NCBI GenBank assembly: GCA_964611755.1 | Contig: CAZTBB010000002.1 | Span: forward strand, 42,769 to 106,768 | Length of the DNA: 64,000 nt | Direction: 5' to 3' | DNA from: CAZTBB01 sp964611755 | GTDB lineage: Bacteria > Pseudomonadota > Alphaproteobacteria > Micavibrionales > Micavibrionaceae | Part shown: in pieces, positions 8,770 through 17,688 of the stretch | How the letters are laid out: the number at the start of each line of letters is the position of its first letter | Numbering within the stretch: position 1 is the first letter of the stretch | Program-made: the position numbers and the translations under genes | The notes under the pieces: generated by a model | Databases searched by the model: none | Told to the model about the DNA's origin: nothing | Seen by the model: only the letters and a program-made list of their open reading frames with translations

Positions 8770-10047
8770 TTATGCCGCTTTTGCAGCGTGGAGCCGACCA
8801 GTGACATCATCATAGGTCTGAAGGTTTTGTAGCGGCCCGAGCCCCGAGAGTGTAGGTGTTGCGCTAAAGCTATTGATGGCGGCGCGCTGTAGATCATCGA
8901 TTTGAAGTGCATCAATTTTTTCAATGATCTCGGCCTTATCCAAAAGCTTGTCACGGAAAAGCATATGCTTGGCATTTTGATCGGCGCGGCTCATCATTGA
9001 TTCAAAGCTCATCAGAATGCCGGATTTCATTTGCGCTTTTGCACGGTCGAGCTCTTCTTGTGTGATATCGCTCTGGACTTTCATAAGTTCATCGCACAGA
9101 ACGGGGATTAACTCCTTTGGCCCTTCGGGGCTAGTGCCGGCATAGATCATAAATTGCCCATTATCCTGATAGGCGGAATACATGGAATAGATCGCATAGA
9201 CCAAGCCGCGCTTTTCGCGGATTTCATAGAACAGGCGCGAGGACATCCCGCCGCCCAGCAATGTCGAGAGTGCTTTGGTCGCATAAAAATCTTCATGATT
9301 GCGGGCGCATGTGGGAAAGCCCAGCATGATATGGGTTTGCTCAAGCTCTTTTTCGTGTCGGTGTTCTCCACCTTGATAGGTTGCTTCCGGTTTGGCTGCT
9401 TTTTCGCCCTTTTCGAGGGCATTTGTCAGAGATTCCACTTTGGCACAGATATGATCATGATCGAGATTACCGGCTGCCGAGACTACTAAATTTTCACCGC
9501 GATAAAAACGGCTGACATAATTTTGCAACGTATCGCGCGGCATCTTGGAAATGATCTCGCTTGTGCCTAGAATTGGCGCGCCGAGTGTTTGGCCGGGATA
9601 GGCCTTCTCATAGTAATTATCGTAGACCAGATCATCGGGTGTGTCGGTGCACATGCCGATTTCTTGTAAAATCACCTGACGTTCACGCTCGACTTCGTCT
9701 TCTGGCATCGTTGAATTTTGCAACATATCTGCGAGCACATCGAGGGCAAGACCCGCATGTTCTTTCAAGAGATGCATATGATAGCTGGTGACTTCGCGGG
9801 ACGTGTACGCGTTCATCTGGCCGCCCACATTTTCAATCTCTTCGGAGATTTGGCGGGCATCGCGCTTTTGCGTGCCTTTAAAGAGCATATGCTCCACCAT
9901 GTGGGCCACACCATTTTCGGACATGTCCTCGTTGCGCGTACCGACATTGACCCAAAACCCAAGCGCGACACTCTCGACGCTCGGTATTGTGTCTGTAATG
10001 ACGCGGATGCCATTGGGCAGTGTCGTGCTTTGTAATGTTTTATCCAT
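8770..10047 (-). CDS. M16 family zinc peptidase (mitochondrial-processing-peptidase-like)
   Basis: 425 residues, the normal size for single-unit alphaproteobacterial M16B peptidases. The inverted zinc motif HMVEH appears near residue 50 (VAHMVEHMLFKGT), with the downstream acidic ligand region EEIENVGGQMNAYTSRE; the C-terminal half carries the substrate-binding RLFYEIREKRGLVYAIYS motif. It probably degrades or trims peptides. The start at ATG 10047 overlaps the thrC stop codon (ATGGATAA), implying translational coupling; an upstream in-frame ATG at 10092 would lie deep inside thrC. The thrC-M16 order is common in Alphaproteobacteria. Confidence 0.92.
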   Translation of the reverse strand: MDKTLQSTTLPNGIRVITDTIPSVESVALGFWVNVGTRNEDMSENGVAHMVEHMLFKGTQKRDARQISEEIENVGGQMNAYTSREVTSYHMHLLKEHAGLALDVLADMLQNSTMPEDEVERERQVILQEIGMCTDTPDDLVYDNYYEKAYPGQTLGAPILGTSEIISKMPRDTLQNYVSRFYRGENLVVSAAGNLDHDHICAKVESLTNALEKGEKAAKPEATYQGGEHRHEKELEQTHIMLGFPTCARNHEDFYATKALSTLLGGGMSSRLFYEIREKRGLVYAIYSMYSAYQDNGQFMIYAGTSPEGPKELIPVLCDELMKVQSDITQEELDRAKAQMKSGILMSFESMMSRADQNAKHMLFRDKLLDKAEIIEKIDALQIDDLQRAAINSFSATPTLSGLGPLQNLQTYDDVTGRLHAAKAA

Positions 10048-11479
10048 GGCTTGCGAGAGGCTCCGTTTTATTGTGGGCATTTTCACGCACAAAATTTTGT
10101 ACGCGCTCCAGATCGTTTGGCAGCTGTGTCAAAAATTCTTCACGGCTCAGGAGGTCAGAGAGATGCTCCGGCAATTCAGGGTGCTCACCTGTTGCACCCT
10201 TTACCGCATCCGGGAATTTCGCCGGGTGGGCACAGGCCAGAGAGACAATCACTGCGTTATCATCCAAGTCATCTAGTTGTCCAAGTGATCCATGAACCCC
10301 GACCGCCGTATGCGGATCCAGCATGTAACCAGTATCTTCAAATATCTTTTTGATCGTAGCGGAGGTTTGCGACTCATCTGTGCGGAAGGCTGTAAATTCC
10401 GCGCGTGCTTTTTGCATGAGATTATCTGGCAATGTCATTGTGCCGGATGCTTTGAATTCTTCCATAAGCTCTTTGAGTTTGCCTGCATCACGGTCGACAA
10501 GATCAAACAGATAGCGCTCGAAGTTGCTGGAGATCTGGATATCCATGGAAGGACTAATGGATGGATCAACACCTTCTAATGTCATTTTCCCCGTTTCAAA
10601 AAAGCGGGTTAGAATATCATTTTTGTTGGTAGCGATATTGAGACCATGAATAGGGAAACCCATTTGACGCGCCGCATAGGCGGCAAAGACATTTCCGAAA
10701 TTACCAGTTGGTACACTAAAGGTGACATCTTTGTCAGGGGCACCAAGCTTGAGAGCCGTATCAACATAATAAACGATTTGCGCCATGATCCGTGCCCAGT
10801 TAATCGAGTTGATGGCGCTTAAATTCATTTCGGCGCGAAAGGCACTGTCATTAAACATGTCTTTGACCAGATTTTGGCAATCATCAAAATTGCCCTCGAG
10901 AGCAATGTTAAAGACATTGTCTGCCTTAATGCTGGTCATTTGCTTGCGCTGCACATCAGAGACGCGGCCAGCAGGGTGCAAAATAAAGATATCGAGCTGG
11001 TCGCTGACTTTGCAGCCTTCAATCGCAGCCGATCCGGTATCACCGGATGTTGCGCCGACAATTGTAATGCGTTCTTGTCGTTTTTTGAGGACGTAATCAA
11101 ATAAATGCCCAAGCAATTGCAGAGCGACGTCTTTAAAGGCGATGGTCGGGCCATGGAAAAGCTCCATAGCATAGAGCTTATCATCATAGATTGCATGTAA
11201 AGGCACGATATCATCGTGGCGGAAATTTTTTGCGCTGTAGGTTTTCTCTAAAATCTCTCGGAAATCTTCACGCGGGATAGAGCCCTCAACGAACGGGTAC
11301 ATGACCGCTTCGGCAATGTCGATATAGCTTTTGCCGCGCAGAGCCTCAAAATCATCGCGGCTGAATTGCGGCCAGCTTTCGGGAACAAACAACCCGCCAT
11401 CAGGGGCCAGCCCTGTGAGGAGAACATCTTCAAAATTTTGTGGCTCGGTGCCACCGCGCGTGGATATATACTGTATCAT
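10040..11479 (-). CDS. thrC: Threonine synthase
   Basis: It converts O-phosphohomoserine to threonine with PLP. 479 residues, of the longer subfamily seen in Proteobacteria and yeast. Evidence: N-terminal YISTRGG, the PLP lysine in HGPTIAFKDVALQLLG near residue 116, TIVGATSGDTGSAA (phosphate/cofactor loop), VPTGNFGNVFAAYAA, and C-terminal HTAVGVHG. The start is ATG at 11479. It is followed by the M16 peptidase with overlapping stop/start. No leader peptide or attenuator is visible in the 55 bases before it. Confidence 0.95.
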   Translation of the reverse strand: MIQYISTRGGTEPQNFEDVLLTGLAPDGGLFVPESWPQFSRDDFEALRGKSYIDIAEAVMYPFVEGSIPREDFREILEKTYSAKNFRHDDIVPLHAIYDDKLYAMELFHGPTIAFKDVALQLLGHLFDYVLKKRQERITIVGATSGDTGSAAIEGCKVSDQLDIFILHPAGRVSDVQRKQMTSIKADNVFNIALEGNFDDCQNLVKDMFNDSAFRAEMNLSAINSINWARIMAQIVYYVDTALKLGAPDKDVTFSVPTGNFGNVFAAYAARQMGFPIHGLNIATNKNDILTRFFETGKMTLEGVDPSISPSMDIQISSNFERYLFDLVDRDAGKLKELMEEFKASGTMTLPDNLMQKARAEFTAFRTDESQTSATIKKIFEDTGYMLDPHTAVGVHGSLGQLDDLDDNAVIVSLACAHPAKFPDAVKGATGEHPELPEHLSDLLSREEFLTQLPNDLERVQNFVRENAHNKTEPLASHG

Positions 11480-11534
11480 GCCACCATGTTTATAAGTTTT
11501 TGAGTCTCAGAACAATATTATTCTTTTTGTAAGC

Positions 11535-13184
11535 TTAGTGCAGATAACGCCTACGCAGGTGTTTTTCGAGATAATCAGGTTTGAGACGGCTGCCGGTAAT
11601 ATCCTTGAGTAGCTCTTGCATACCCATCAAACGCCCTTTGGAATAAATATTCTCCGAGAGCCATTGTTTGATGTGGGAGAAATCCCCTTCAACAATTTTC
11701 TCTTTCAGATCAGGGATCGTGTTTTTGAGGGTGACAAAAAGTTGCGCTGCGATCATATGGCCGAGCGCGTAAGATGGGAAATAGCCGAATTTTCCAACAA
11801 ACCAATGCACATCCTGCAGGCACCCCTCAATATGGTTTGTGGGCAGAATGCCTAAATGATGGTGTATACCCTCCACCCAGGCTTCGGGGAGTTGATCCAC
11901 GCTCAGCGTGCCGTCAATGAGATCACGCTCGAGGCGGAATCGTAAAAGCACATGATAGAAGTAAGTGACTTCATCCGCCTTTTTGCGGTCTGATCCAGGT
12001 TGAACGCGTGTTTTAAGCGCGTATAGATTTTCCGGGGAGAGCGCCGGAGAATTAATGCCGTGGAATAACCCTTCAAGGCGCGGTGATAGGAATTCAAAGA
12101 ATTCCGGCATCCGGCCGATAATCATTTCAATCAGTAAGGCTTGGCTTTCATGCATGGCCGCGCCAAGATCCATCCCAACAGGTTGATAGCGCCATTGTTT
12201 ACGGGGAAGGCCCTGAATATAGAGACCGTGGCCACCCTCATGCAATGCGCTTTTCATGGAGTCCAGGAAATTGCTTTGATCGACATTGCTAATCACCAGA
12301 CGCGTATCCTCAGGTGTCCCGCCCTCAACAGGATTATGGCCTGTTTCATAAAGGCCGCCGCGATCAAAATCAAAGCCTATCACTTGAAGCAAAGAGCGGT
12401 TAAGCCACATTTGTGCCTCGCCTTCATAATCGGCGTTTAAATCCATTGGCTTGGGATCATTGGCTTGTTTTTCCAAAATCTCCGGCAGCAGGGATTTCAA
12501 TGCATCTGTGTGTGAGTCCATCAGGTTTTCAAGATCGAACAGCTTCATACCCGGCATAAATTCCTGCATCAGCATTTCGTAACGGCTCTCGGCATCCGAG
12601 GCCTCGAGGCGAGCATCGGCAATGCGGCGGTGAAGATCAACCTGTTCTTTCAAAAATTCTTTGGCCTGTTCCCAATCTCCTTTTTTATAGACATTGGTGT
12701 GGTGGCGCCGTCCTTCGTAAGACAGGCGTGCCTTGCGTTCCATCAGAGCCGGATCAACATGGCAATAAATGCGGTACATGTCCTCCATCTCGCGCAAATT
12801 GGCGCTATCCCAATCATCCCATTCGCTCTCATCTTCGCATTCATGGGCGTGTTCGCGTGCATTCACCAAAAGTTGGTGTACTTTTTCACTGGTGAGATCT
12901 TCATGCATGCGGCGGAATAAAAACGCCATCTGGCCGAGGCGGCTTTTATAAGCGCCTTCCGGCATGGCGGTCAGAAAATCACGCCCAAGAATTTCAATGA
13001 TGGCATTCATCCGGCCAATATCGCGAAAGGCGACTTTTAATTCCGTATAGGCTTCACAGGCATGTTCTTGGTCTTGTTTGATGACAGGCTGGTCAAACTT
13101 GGCAGATGATTTTGGCAGATCTTCCAGCTCTTCGCTTGAAGAATTTTTGCTCAGCGTATCAATAATGTCTTTAAAGAAGCTCAT
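11535..13184 (-). CDS. M32 family metallocarboxypeptidase (carboxypeptidase Taq type)
   Basis: 549 residues, slightly longer than the usual ~500 because of a 30-40-residue polar N-terminus. The zinc/catalytic motif is HEGGH (SALHEGGHGLYIQG) near residue 314, followed by the second-ligand region AAMHESQALLIEMIIGR and the family blocks DYEGEAQMWLNRSLLQ, RVQPGSDRKKADEVTY and LPTNHIEGCLQDVHW, quoted in part. It removes C-terminal residues from peptides in the cytoplasm. It lies upstream of thrC on the same strand, 55 bases apart. Start ATG at 13184. Confidence 0.93.
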   Translation of the reverse strand: MSFFKDIIDTLSKNSSSEELEDLPKSSAKFDQPVIKQDQEHACEAYTELKVAFRDIGRMNAIIEILGRDFLTAMPEGAYKSRLGQMAFLFRRMHEDLTSEKVHQLLVNAREHAHECEDESEWDDWDSANLREMEDMYRIYCHVDPALMERKARLSYEGRRHHTNVYKKGDWEQAKEFLKEQVDLHRRIADARLEASDAESRYEMLMQEFMPGMKLFDLENLMDSHTDALKSLLPEILEKQANDPKPMDLNADYEGEAQMWLNRSLLQVIGFDFDRGGLYETGHNPVEGGTPEDTRLVISNVDQSNFLDSMKSALHEGGHGLYIQGLPRKQWRYQPVGMDLGAAMHESQALLIEMIIGRMPEFFEFLSPRLEGLFHGINSPALSPENLYALKTRVQPGSDRKKADEVTYFYHVLLRFRLERDLIDGTLSVDQLPEAWVEGIHHHLGILPTNHIEGCLQDVHWFVGKFGYFPSYALGHMIAAQLFVTLKNTIPDLKEKIVEGDFSHIKQWLSENIYSKGRLMGMQELLKDITGSRLKPDYLEKHLRRRYLH

Positions 13185-13262
13185 GGCTTGGTATGGAGAG
13201 GCTCTCAGTTTGTGAAGCCTTTAATATTTTATACTACAGAATTTCTAAAGAAGTTTCTAATG

Positions 13263-13862
13263 TTATGCGGCTTTGGAGGCATAAAATAATGTGATCATCT
13301 CCATAAAGGCCTGATGCATGGGGGAGGGGGTATCCAAATTTGTCTCGCCATGGAAGGTTGTTGCCATGGCATGTCCTTTTTTGACCCAGACAGGCTGGCC
13401 TTCGAAAGAGGCGATTGTCTCTACACTATGATCGGTTTTTTGGATGACCGGCGCGCGAATAAAGGAGACCTCATACCCATTGATTTCGGTGTTCTGGCTA
13501 TCGATTTGTCGGCCATACCCATTGCGTTGAATGTCTATCGGGAGAATGGCAAAAGATTTTTGTTCCGGATTGGTCACCCTTTCGGCCATTAAAATGGAGC
13601 CGGCACATATGCCCCAGACGGGTTTGGATTTTAGATTGCGCTCTAGGCTGTCCCATAAATCAAACACATCGATCAGTTTAAGCATGACCCCGCTTTCACC
13701 GCCCGGAAGAATAAATGCATCAACGGCATCAAATTCCTCCGCTTTTTTGACCGGCCTAAAATCTGCGCCGAGCGCCTCAACATGCGGGCGATGCAAATCA
13801 ACGGCACCTTGCAGAGCAAGGCACCCGATCGTGATTTGATGTTTAGAGTGTTGGCTCGGCAA
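13263..13862 (-). CDS. pdxT: Pyridoxal 5'-phosphate synthase glutaminase subunit
   Basis: It hydrolyses glutamine and channels ammonia to PdxS for PLP synthesis. 199 residues. Triad glutaminase features: N-terminal IGCLALQGAVDLH, oxyanion-region PGGESG, nucleophile Cys near residue 86 in GICAGS, and the His/Glu pair in ATTFHGETNLDTPS (a variant of the usual SFHPE). The start codon is TTG at 13862, one base after the pdxS stop; no ATG or GTG sits at a position that keeps the family N-terminus. It is the second gene of a pdxS-pdxT operon. Confidence 0.93.
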   Translation of the reverse strand: MPSQHSKHQITIGCLALQGAVDLHRPHVEALGADFRPVKKAEEFDAVDAFILPGGESGVMLKLIDVFDLWDSLERNLKSKPVWGICAGSILMAERVTNPEQKSFAILPIDIQRNGYGRQIDSQNTEINGYEVSFIRAPVIQKTDHSVETIASFEGQPVWVKKGHAMATTFHGETNLDTPSPMHQAFMEMITLFYASKAA

Positions 13863-13863
13863 T

Positions 13864-14769
13864 TTACCAACCGCGATTGGCCATCTTCATTGGCTCTTCA
13901 ATCTCGGAAATCTCTGTGCCGCGCATGGCAACGCCTTCCAATTCCTTGGAGGCTTCGAGAACAATAGCAGGATCATTGTAATGCGCTGTCGCTTTTACAA
14001 TAGCCTTTGCGTATTTCTCCGGATTTTCACTCTTGAAAATGCCGGACCCTACGAATACGGACTCGGCGCCAAGCTGCATACAAAGTGCAGCATCGGCAGG
14101 TGTTGCAATACCGCCAGCGGCGAAGTTAGGCACAGGAAGCTTGCCTTCTTGTTTGACAATTCTCAGAAGTTCAAATGGAGCGCCATGATCTTTTGCCATG
14201 GTCATGAGTTCATCATCGCTGGAATTTACAACAGCACGGATTTCCGCATTGATCTGGCGCAAGTGGCGCACGGCTTCGACAATGTTGCCTGTGCCGGGCT
14301 CACCCTTTGTACGCATAAGGGCGGCGCCTTCACCAATACGGCGGAGCGCTTCACCAAGATTTTTAGCACCGCATACAAATGGCACTTTAAAGTCGTGCTT
14401 GTTTACATGGTATTGTTCATCAGCAGGCGTGAGCACTTCGCTCTCATCGATGTAATCAACACCGATTGTTTCCAGGATTTGTGCTTCGGCAAAATGGCCG
14501 ATACGGCATTTTGCCATCACAGGAATAGAGACTGTCTTCATAATCTCTTCAATAAGCTCAGGTGGGCTCATACGAGCCACGCCGCCAGCTTTACGGATGT
14601 CAGATGGAACACGCTCGAGAGCCATAACAGCAATTGCGCCGGCCTTCTCGGCAACTTCGGCCTGCTCTGGTGTAACAACGTCCATAATGACGCCGCCTTT
14701 GAGCATTTCAGCCAGGCCTGTTTTAATGTTAATGACGTTCCCCTTGTTCTGATCCTTGGTCATGGGCAT
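13864..14769 (-). CDS. pdxS: Pyridoxal 5'-phosphate synthase synthase subunit
   Basis: It forms PLP directly from ribose 5-phosphate, glyceraldehyde 3-phosphate and PdxT-derived ammonia (DXP-independent route). The (beta/alpha)8 barrel shows MLKGGVIMDVVTPEQA, the catalytic lysines in PVMAKCRIGH (near residue 86) and RTKGEPGTGNIVEAVRH (near residue 153), and the phosphate site NFAAGGIATPADA. The ATG at 14769 (301 aa) follows a TAAGGA site; a GTG at 14805 would add 12 residues beyond the usual ~294-aa length. First gene of the operon with pdxT, expressed leftward. Confidence 0.95.
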   Translation of the reverse strand: MPMTKDQNKGNVINIKTGLAEMLKGGVIMDVVTPEQAEVAEKAGAIAVMALERVPSDIRKAGGVARMSPPELIEEIMKTVSIPVMAKCRIGHFAEAQILETIGVDYIDESEVLTPADEQYHVNKHDFKVPFVCGAKNLGEALRRIGEGAALMRTKGEPGTGNIVEAVRHLRQINAEIRAVVNSSDDELMTMAKDHGAPFELLRIVKQEGKLPVPNFAAGGIATPADAALCMQLGAESVFVGSGIFKSENPEKYAKAIVKATAHYNDPAIVLEASKELEGVAMRGTEISEIEEPMKMANRGW

Positions 14770-14891
14770 CAAATCCTTACTCTTACTTGGTTTGCTAATT
14801 GTCACACTTATACAGATATAGGGAAGAAAAGCAAACTTTCTAGCGCGTAAAACAAAAAAAATCTTCTTTGTCTATCCAGAGTGTCAGAAAA

Positions 14892-14920
14892 TTGACTTTT
14901 CGTATTATTTTTCGTAAAAC
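14892..14920 (+). promoter_or_regulatory. Candidate promoter for the multi-winged-helix gene
   Basis: TTGACT (14892-14897), 17-base spacer, TAAAAC (14915-14920), which would start transcription only about a dozen bases before the ATG at 14941. No Shine-Dalgarno is visible there, so the mRNA may be nearly leaderless. Sequence reading only. Confidence 0.35.
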
Positions 14921-14940
14921 AGCGCGTTGGTATATGAAAA

Positions 14941-17688
14941 ATGAGAATTTTTACTTACATTCCCGAGATTGAGCATCTGGACGAGATAATATCGCATCTG
15001 AACAGAGAGCTTCCTGAGCCTGAATTTGAGATCATTCATGAAACGCAGTCATCTGATCTTTTGGGCAATCTGGATGCGTATGATTATGATGCTGTGATTG
15101 TCTATAATGGATCCGGTTCGGATGATCTTTTAAAGGCACTGTCATCGAAACATCTGAAAGGGCCGCTACTTTGTATTAATGGGTCGAAAGACCCGGATAT
15201 CATGTTTAACGCAATTAGCGCGGGCGCTCTGACGTCTCTTGATTTAGATCAGATTGCGCATCCGGGTCTTGTTCAAAAAATGCTTCAAAATGCCGTTTTG
15301 ACCAGGCAAGGCGTATCACGGGTTGAAATCTTTGGGCCGTTGGAGATTGATTTTGGAAAGTTAACAATTTTTGTAGATAAACAACCTGTTCATTTTTCAG
15401 ATATGCAATATCGGTTTATTGAATATTTGATTTTGAACGCTGATAAATTTGTTTCAAAGGAAGCCATTTATAATCATTTATACGATGAAGACAGCGATAC
15501 AAAGATTAAGACGCTGGATGTTATTCTTTCTCATATACGTAAAGCATTGAATAAAGCCAAACCTGGTCTTGGTGATATTATTGAAAGTTCGCATGGTCAG
15601 GGTTTGATGTTTAATCCGAAGCCGTTCTCAAAGACAGGCTATATTAAACAATTTGGCGAATTGGAAATTGATCTCACGCGTCAGGAGATCCGCATCAATG
15701 GCAAAAAGGTTGATGTTGCGGTTTCGGAATTTATGGTTCTTAAGCTCATGGCCATGAAATACCCTGAAACCGCAAATGTTGATGATTTGATTGATGAGGC
15801 CAACCGGTTCAAAAATAAATCACCCAGAACATATGTGGCAGGTTTGAGAGGGCTGGAGAATTTGATGAAATCTCTTGTCTCCAAACTGGGCAAGAAAGAG
15901 TCAAAATTTAAAACCTTGATCCATAAAAACCACGCCAAAGAATATATTCTCAATTTTGAAGAGATAGATGATAAATCTTTTCGGCTTTTAACAGATGAAA
16001 TTCGTCATGGCCCTCTTCTGCTGCACAAAAAATTGCAGATTTTAAAATTTGATAAAAACATTATTTCCCTGGCACCGCGGGAATATGAACTTATGCAACA
16101 CTTCATGGAGAGCTATCCCGATAGTATGCAGACGAAAGATCTGGCGTTCAAAGTCTATGGAAGCGAGAAAAAGACCGATGCCGTGAATCCCAATTTACAG
16201 AGTCTGAAAAAAAAATTGAGAGACGCCAATGGCGGGGTTGAGTTTATCCAGTTTAGAAAAGGCGTCGGACATTTTCTCAATATTCAAGATGAGAGAACAC
16301 TTAATAAAGCGCTTAGCCACATGAGTTTCATCTCTGTTGGCCCTTTTGAGGTTAATGAAACCCTGCAAAAAATTGAGTATAAGCCATTTGAAGGTGCAAG
16401 ATCGATCGAGATTTCATTGCCTAACAGGCAATACCGGCTATTTGTAGCGCTTTTAAAATCGTATCCGCATGCATTGGCGTTGGAAGAGGCCTCAGAACAT
16501 GTTTATGGCGAAACTGGCAAAGAAAATATACTGTTAAAAGATGTCAGGAAATTAATGCAAAAGAATATATCACTTGCTCTAGGGGATGCAGGGATCGGGT
16601 TTCGCAGGATCGGTGACGATATGCTCCGATTGGATATGCCGATTGAACAGATCCCGCAAGATATTCTCAAAAACAGTAAAATATCGCAGGTGCCGCCATG
16701 GGCGATTAATCAAACATTGAATATGTTGATGTTTGATGGTGACCCTATTCAGACGAACGAAACCGAATTTGCGATGATGGAAGATTTGATTTCATCATAT
16801 CCTACACCCATTAAGACCAAGGATATGTATAGGCGGCATTTTAATGGCAATAAAGTCTCGTTTCATGGTGCCATGCGCTTGTTTAGAGCAAAGCTGGAGA
16901 AGGATTACAATATTGATCAGCCTGTATTAGAGGAAATCTACAAAGGTCACATTGGTGGTTATGTTCTTAAAATCAATCACCAAGAGCTCAGCCAAGATCA
17001 GCGCAATGCCCTTGGCATTATTGATTTGGATGGTGTGAAATATGATCCTAATTTGGCAAAAATTACGGATGGTGACCGGCAATCCAGCCTGAATGTTGCC
17101 CAAAATTACTTTCTTCAAAAATTGGTTGAGGCCGATAGGCCTCTGGACATCCCCGCGCTTAAATCATTATCTGATAGTGAGGGGCATAATTGGGGTGAAG
17201 ATTATATTTATCAATCGGTGGAAACAGACTTGAAGGCGAAATTGGCCCGGTTTGATATCCGCTATAGCGATAATAAGCGATCCGGGTATTTCCTTGAGAG
17301 AAATTTGGATAAGGTCTTGCAAACATCGGATTATCTCGAGGTTGGGCCATATAAAATCAATAACACGCTTTTGCAGCTCAAGGTGGAAGGCAAAACAATT
17401 GATTTAGCACCGTTCGAACATCGCATCCTTACGATTATGGCCGAGAATGCGCATCGACGAATGCAGGTTGATGAAGTCATCAGCCGCAGCAAAAATATCG
17501 ATGGTTTGGTTAATTCCCTGCACACTTTTAATCTGGCGCGGCATAATATTCATACAAATTTGAAACATACCGGCCTCAAAAATTATAAAATCTTTCATAA
17601 TCGCCGCGGCATTGGCTATTGCTTGGAAGCCTTTCAGGATGCCATTGATGCACCCTCACCGACCGAGCCCGTCTCTTATAATATTTAG
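14941..17688 (+). CDS. Degenerate receiver plus seven tandem OmpR/CtrA-like winged-helix domains
   Basis: A 915-residue protein. Residues 1-122 resemble a response-regulator receiver (YDYDAVIVYN at 47-56, GALTSLDLD later), but the phospho-acceptor position is Tyr55/Asn56, the N-terminal acidic pair is absent (TYIPEIE) and no conserved Lys is seen. Then come seven copies of a transcriptional-regulator C-terminal (OmpR/PhoB) fold at about 128-226, 236-338, 356-447, 464-565, 585-678, 691-787 and 798-896. Each has the order strand-rich [GPxEI...], acidic/aliphatic first helix, recognition-like helix, and a beta-hairpin wing ending in G-x-G-x-x-L/F. Copy 1 is closest to CtrA (KTLDVILSHIRKAL, SSHGQGLMF); later copies diverge strongly. 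No signal peptide or membrane segment. It is probably a DNA-binding or architectural regulator. Convergent with the RND gene, overlapping by four bases. Confidence 0.8.
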   Translation: MRIFTYIPEIEHLDEIISHLNRELPEPEFEIIHETQSSDLLGNLDAYDYDAVIVYNGSGSDDLLKALSSKHLKGPLLCINGSKDPDIMFNAISAGALTSLDLDQIAHPGLVQKMLQNAVLTRQGVSRVEIFGPLEIDFGKLTIFVDKQPVHFSDMQYRFIEYLILNADKFVSKEAIYNHLYDEDSDTKIKTLDVILSHIRKALNKAKPGLGDIIESSHGQGLMFNPKPFSKTGYIKQFGELEIDLTRQEIRINGKKVDVAVSEFMVLKLMAMKYPETANVDDLIDEANRFKNKSPRTYVAGLRGLENLMKSLVSKLGKKESKFKTLIHKNHAKEYILNFEEIDDKSFRLLTDEIRHGPLLLHKKLQILKFDKNIISLAPREYELMQHFMESYPDSMQTKDLAFKVYGSEKKTDAVNPNLQSLKKKLRDANGGVEFIQFRKGVGHFLNIQDERTLNKALSHMSFISVGPFEVNETLQKIEYKPFEGARSIEISLPNRQYRLFVALLKSYPHALALEEASEHVYGETGKENILLKDVRKLMQKNISLALGDAGIGFRRIGDDMLRLDMPIEQIPQDILKNSKISQVPPWAINQTLNMLMFDGDPIQTNETEFAMMEDLISSYPTPIKTKDMYRRHFNGNKVSFHGAMRLFRAKLEKDYNIDQPVLEEIYKGHIGGYVLKINHQELSQDQRNALGIIDLDGVKYDPNLAKITDGDRQSSLNVAQNYFLQKLVEADRPLDIPALKSLSDSEGHNWGEDYIYQSVETDLKAKLARFDIRYSDNKRSGYFLERNLDKVLQTSDYLEVGPYKINNTLLQLKVEGKTIDLAPFEHRILTIMAENAHRRMQVDEVISRSKNIDGLVNSLHTFNLARHNIHTNLKHTGLKNYKIFHNRRGIGYCLEAFQDAIDAPSPTEPVSYNI

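Noticed and set aside
13981..14850. 289-codon open frame antisense to pdxS
   Set aside because: Covers the conserved pdxS coding region; composition rich in Cys, His and Phe as expected of a shadow.
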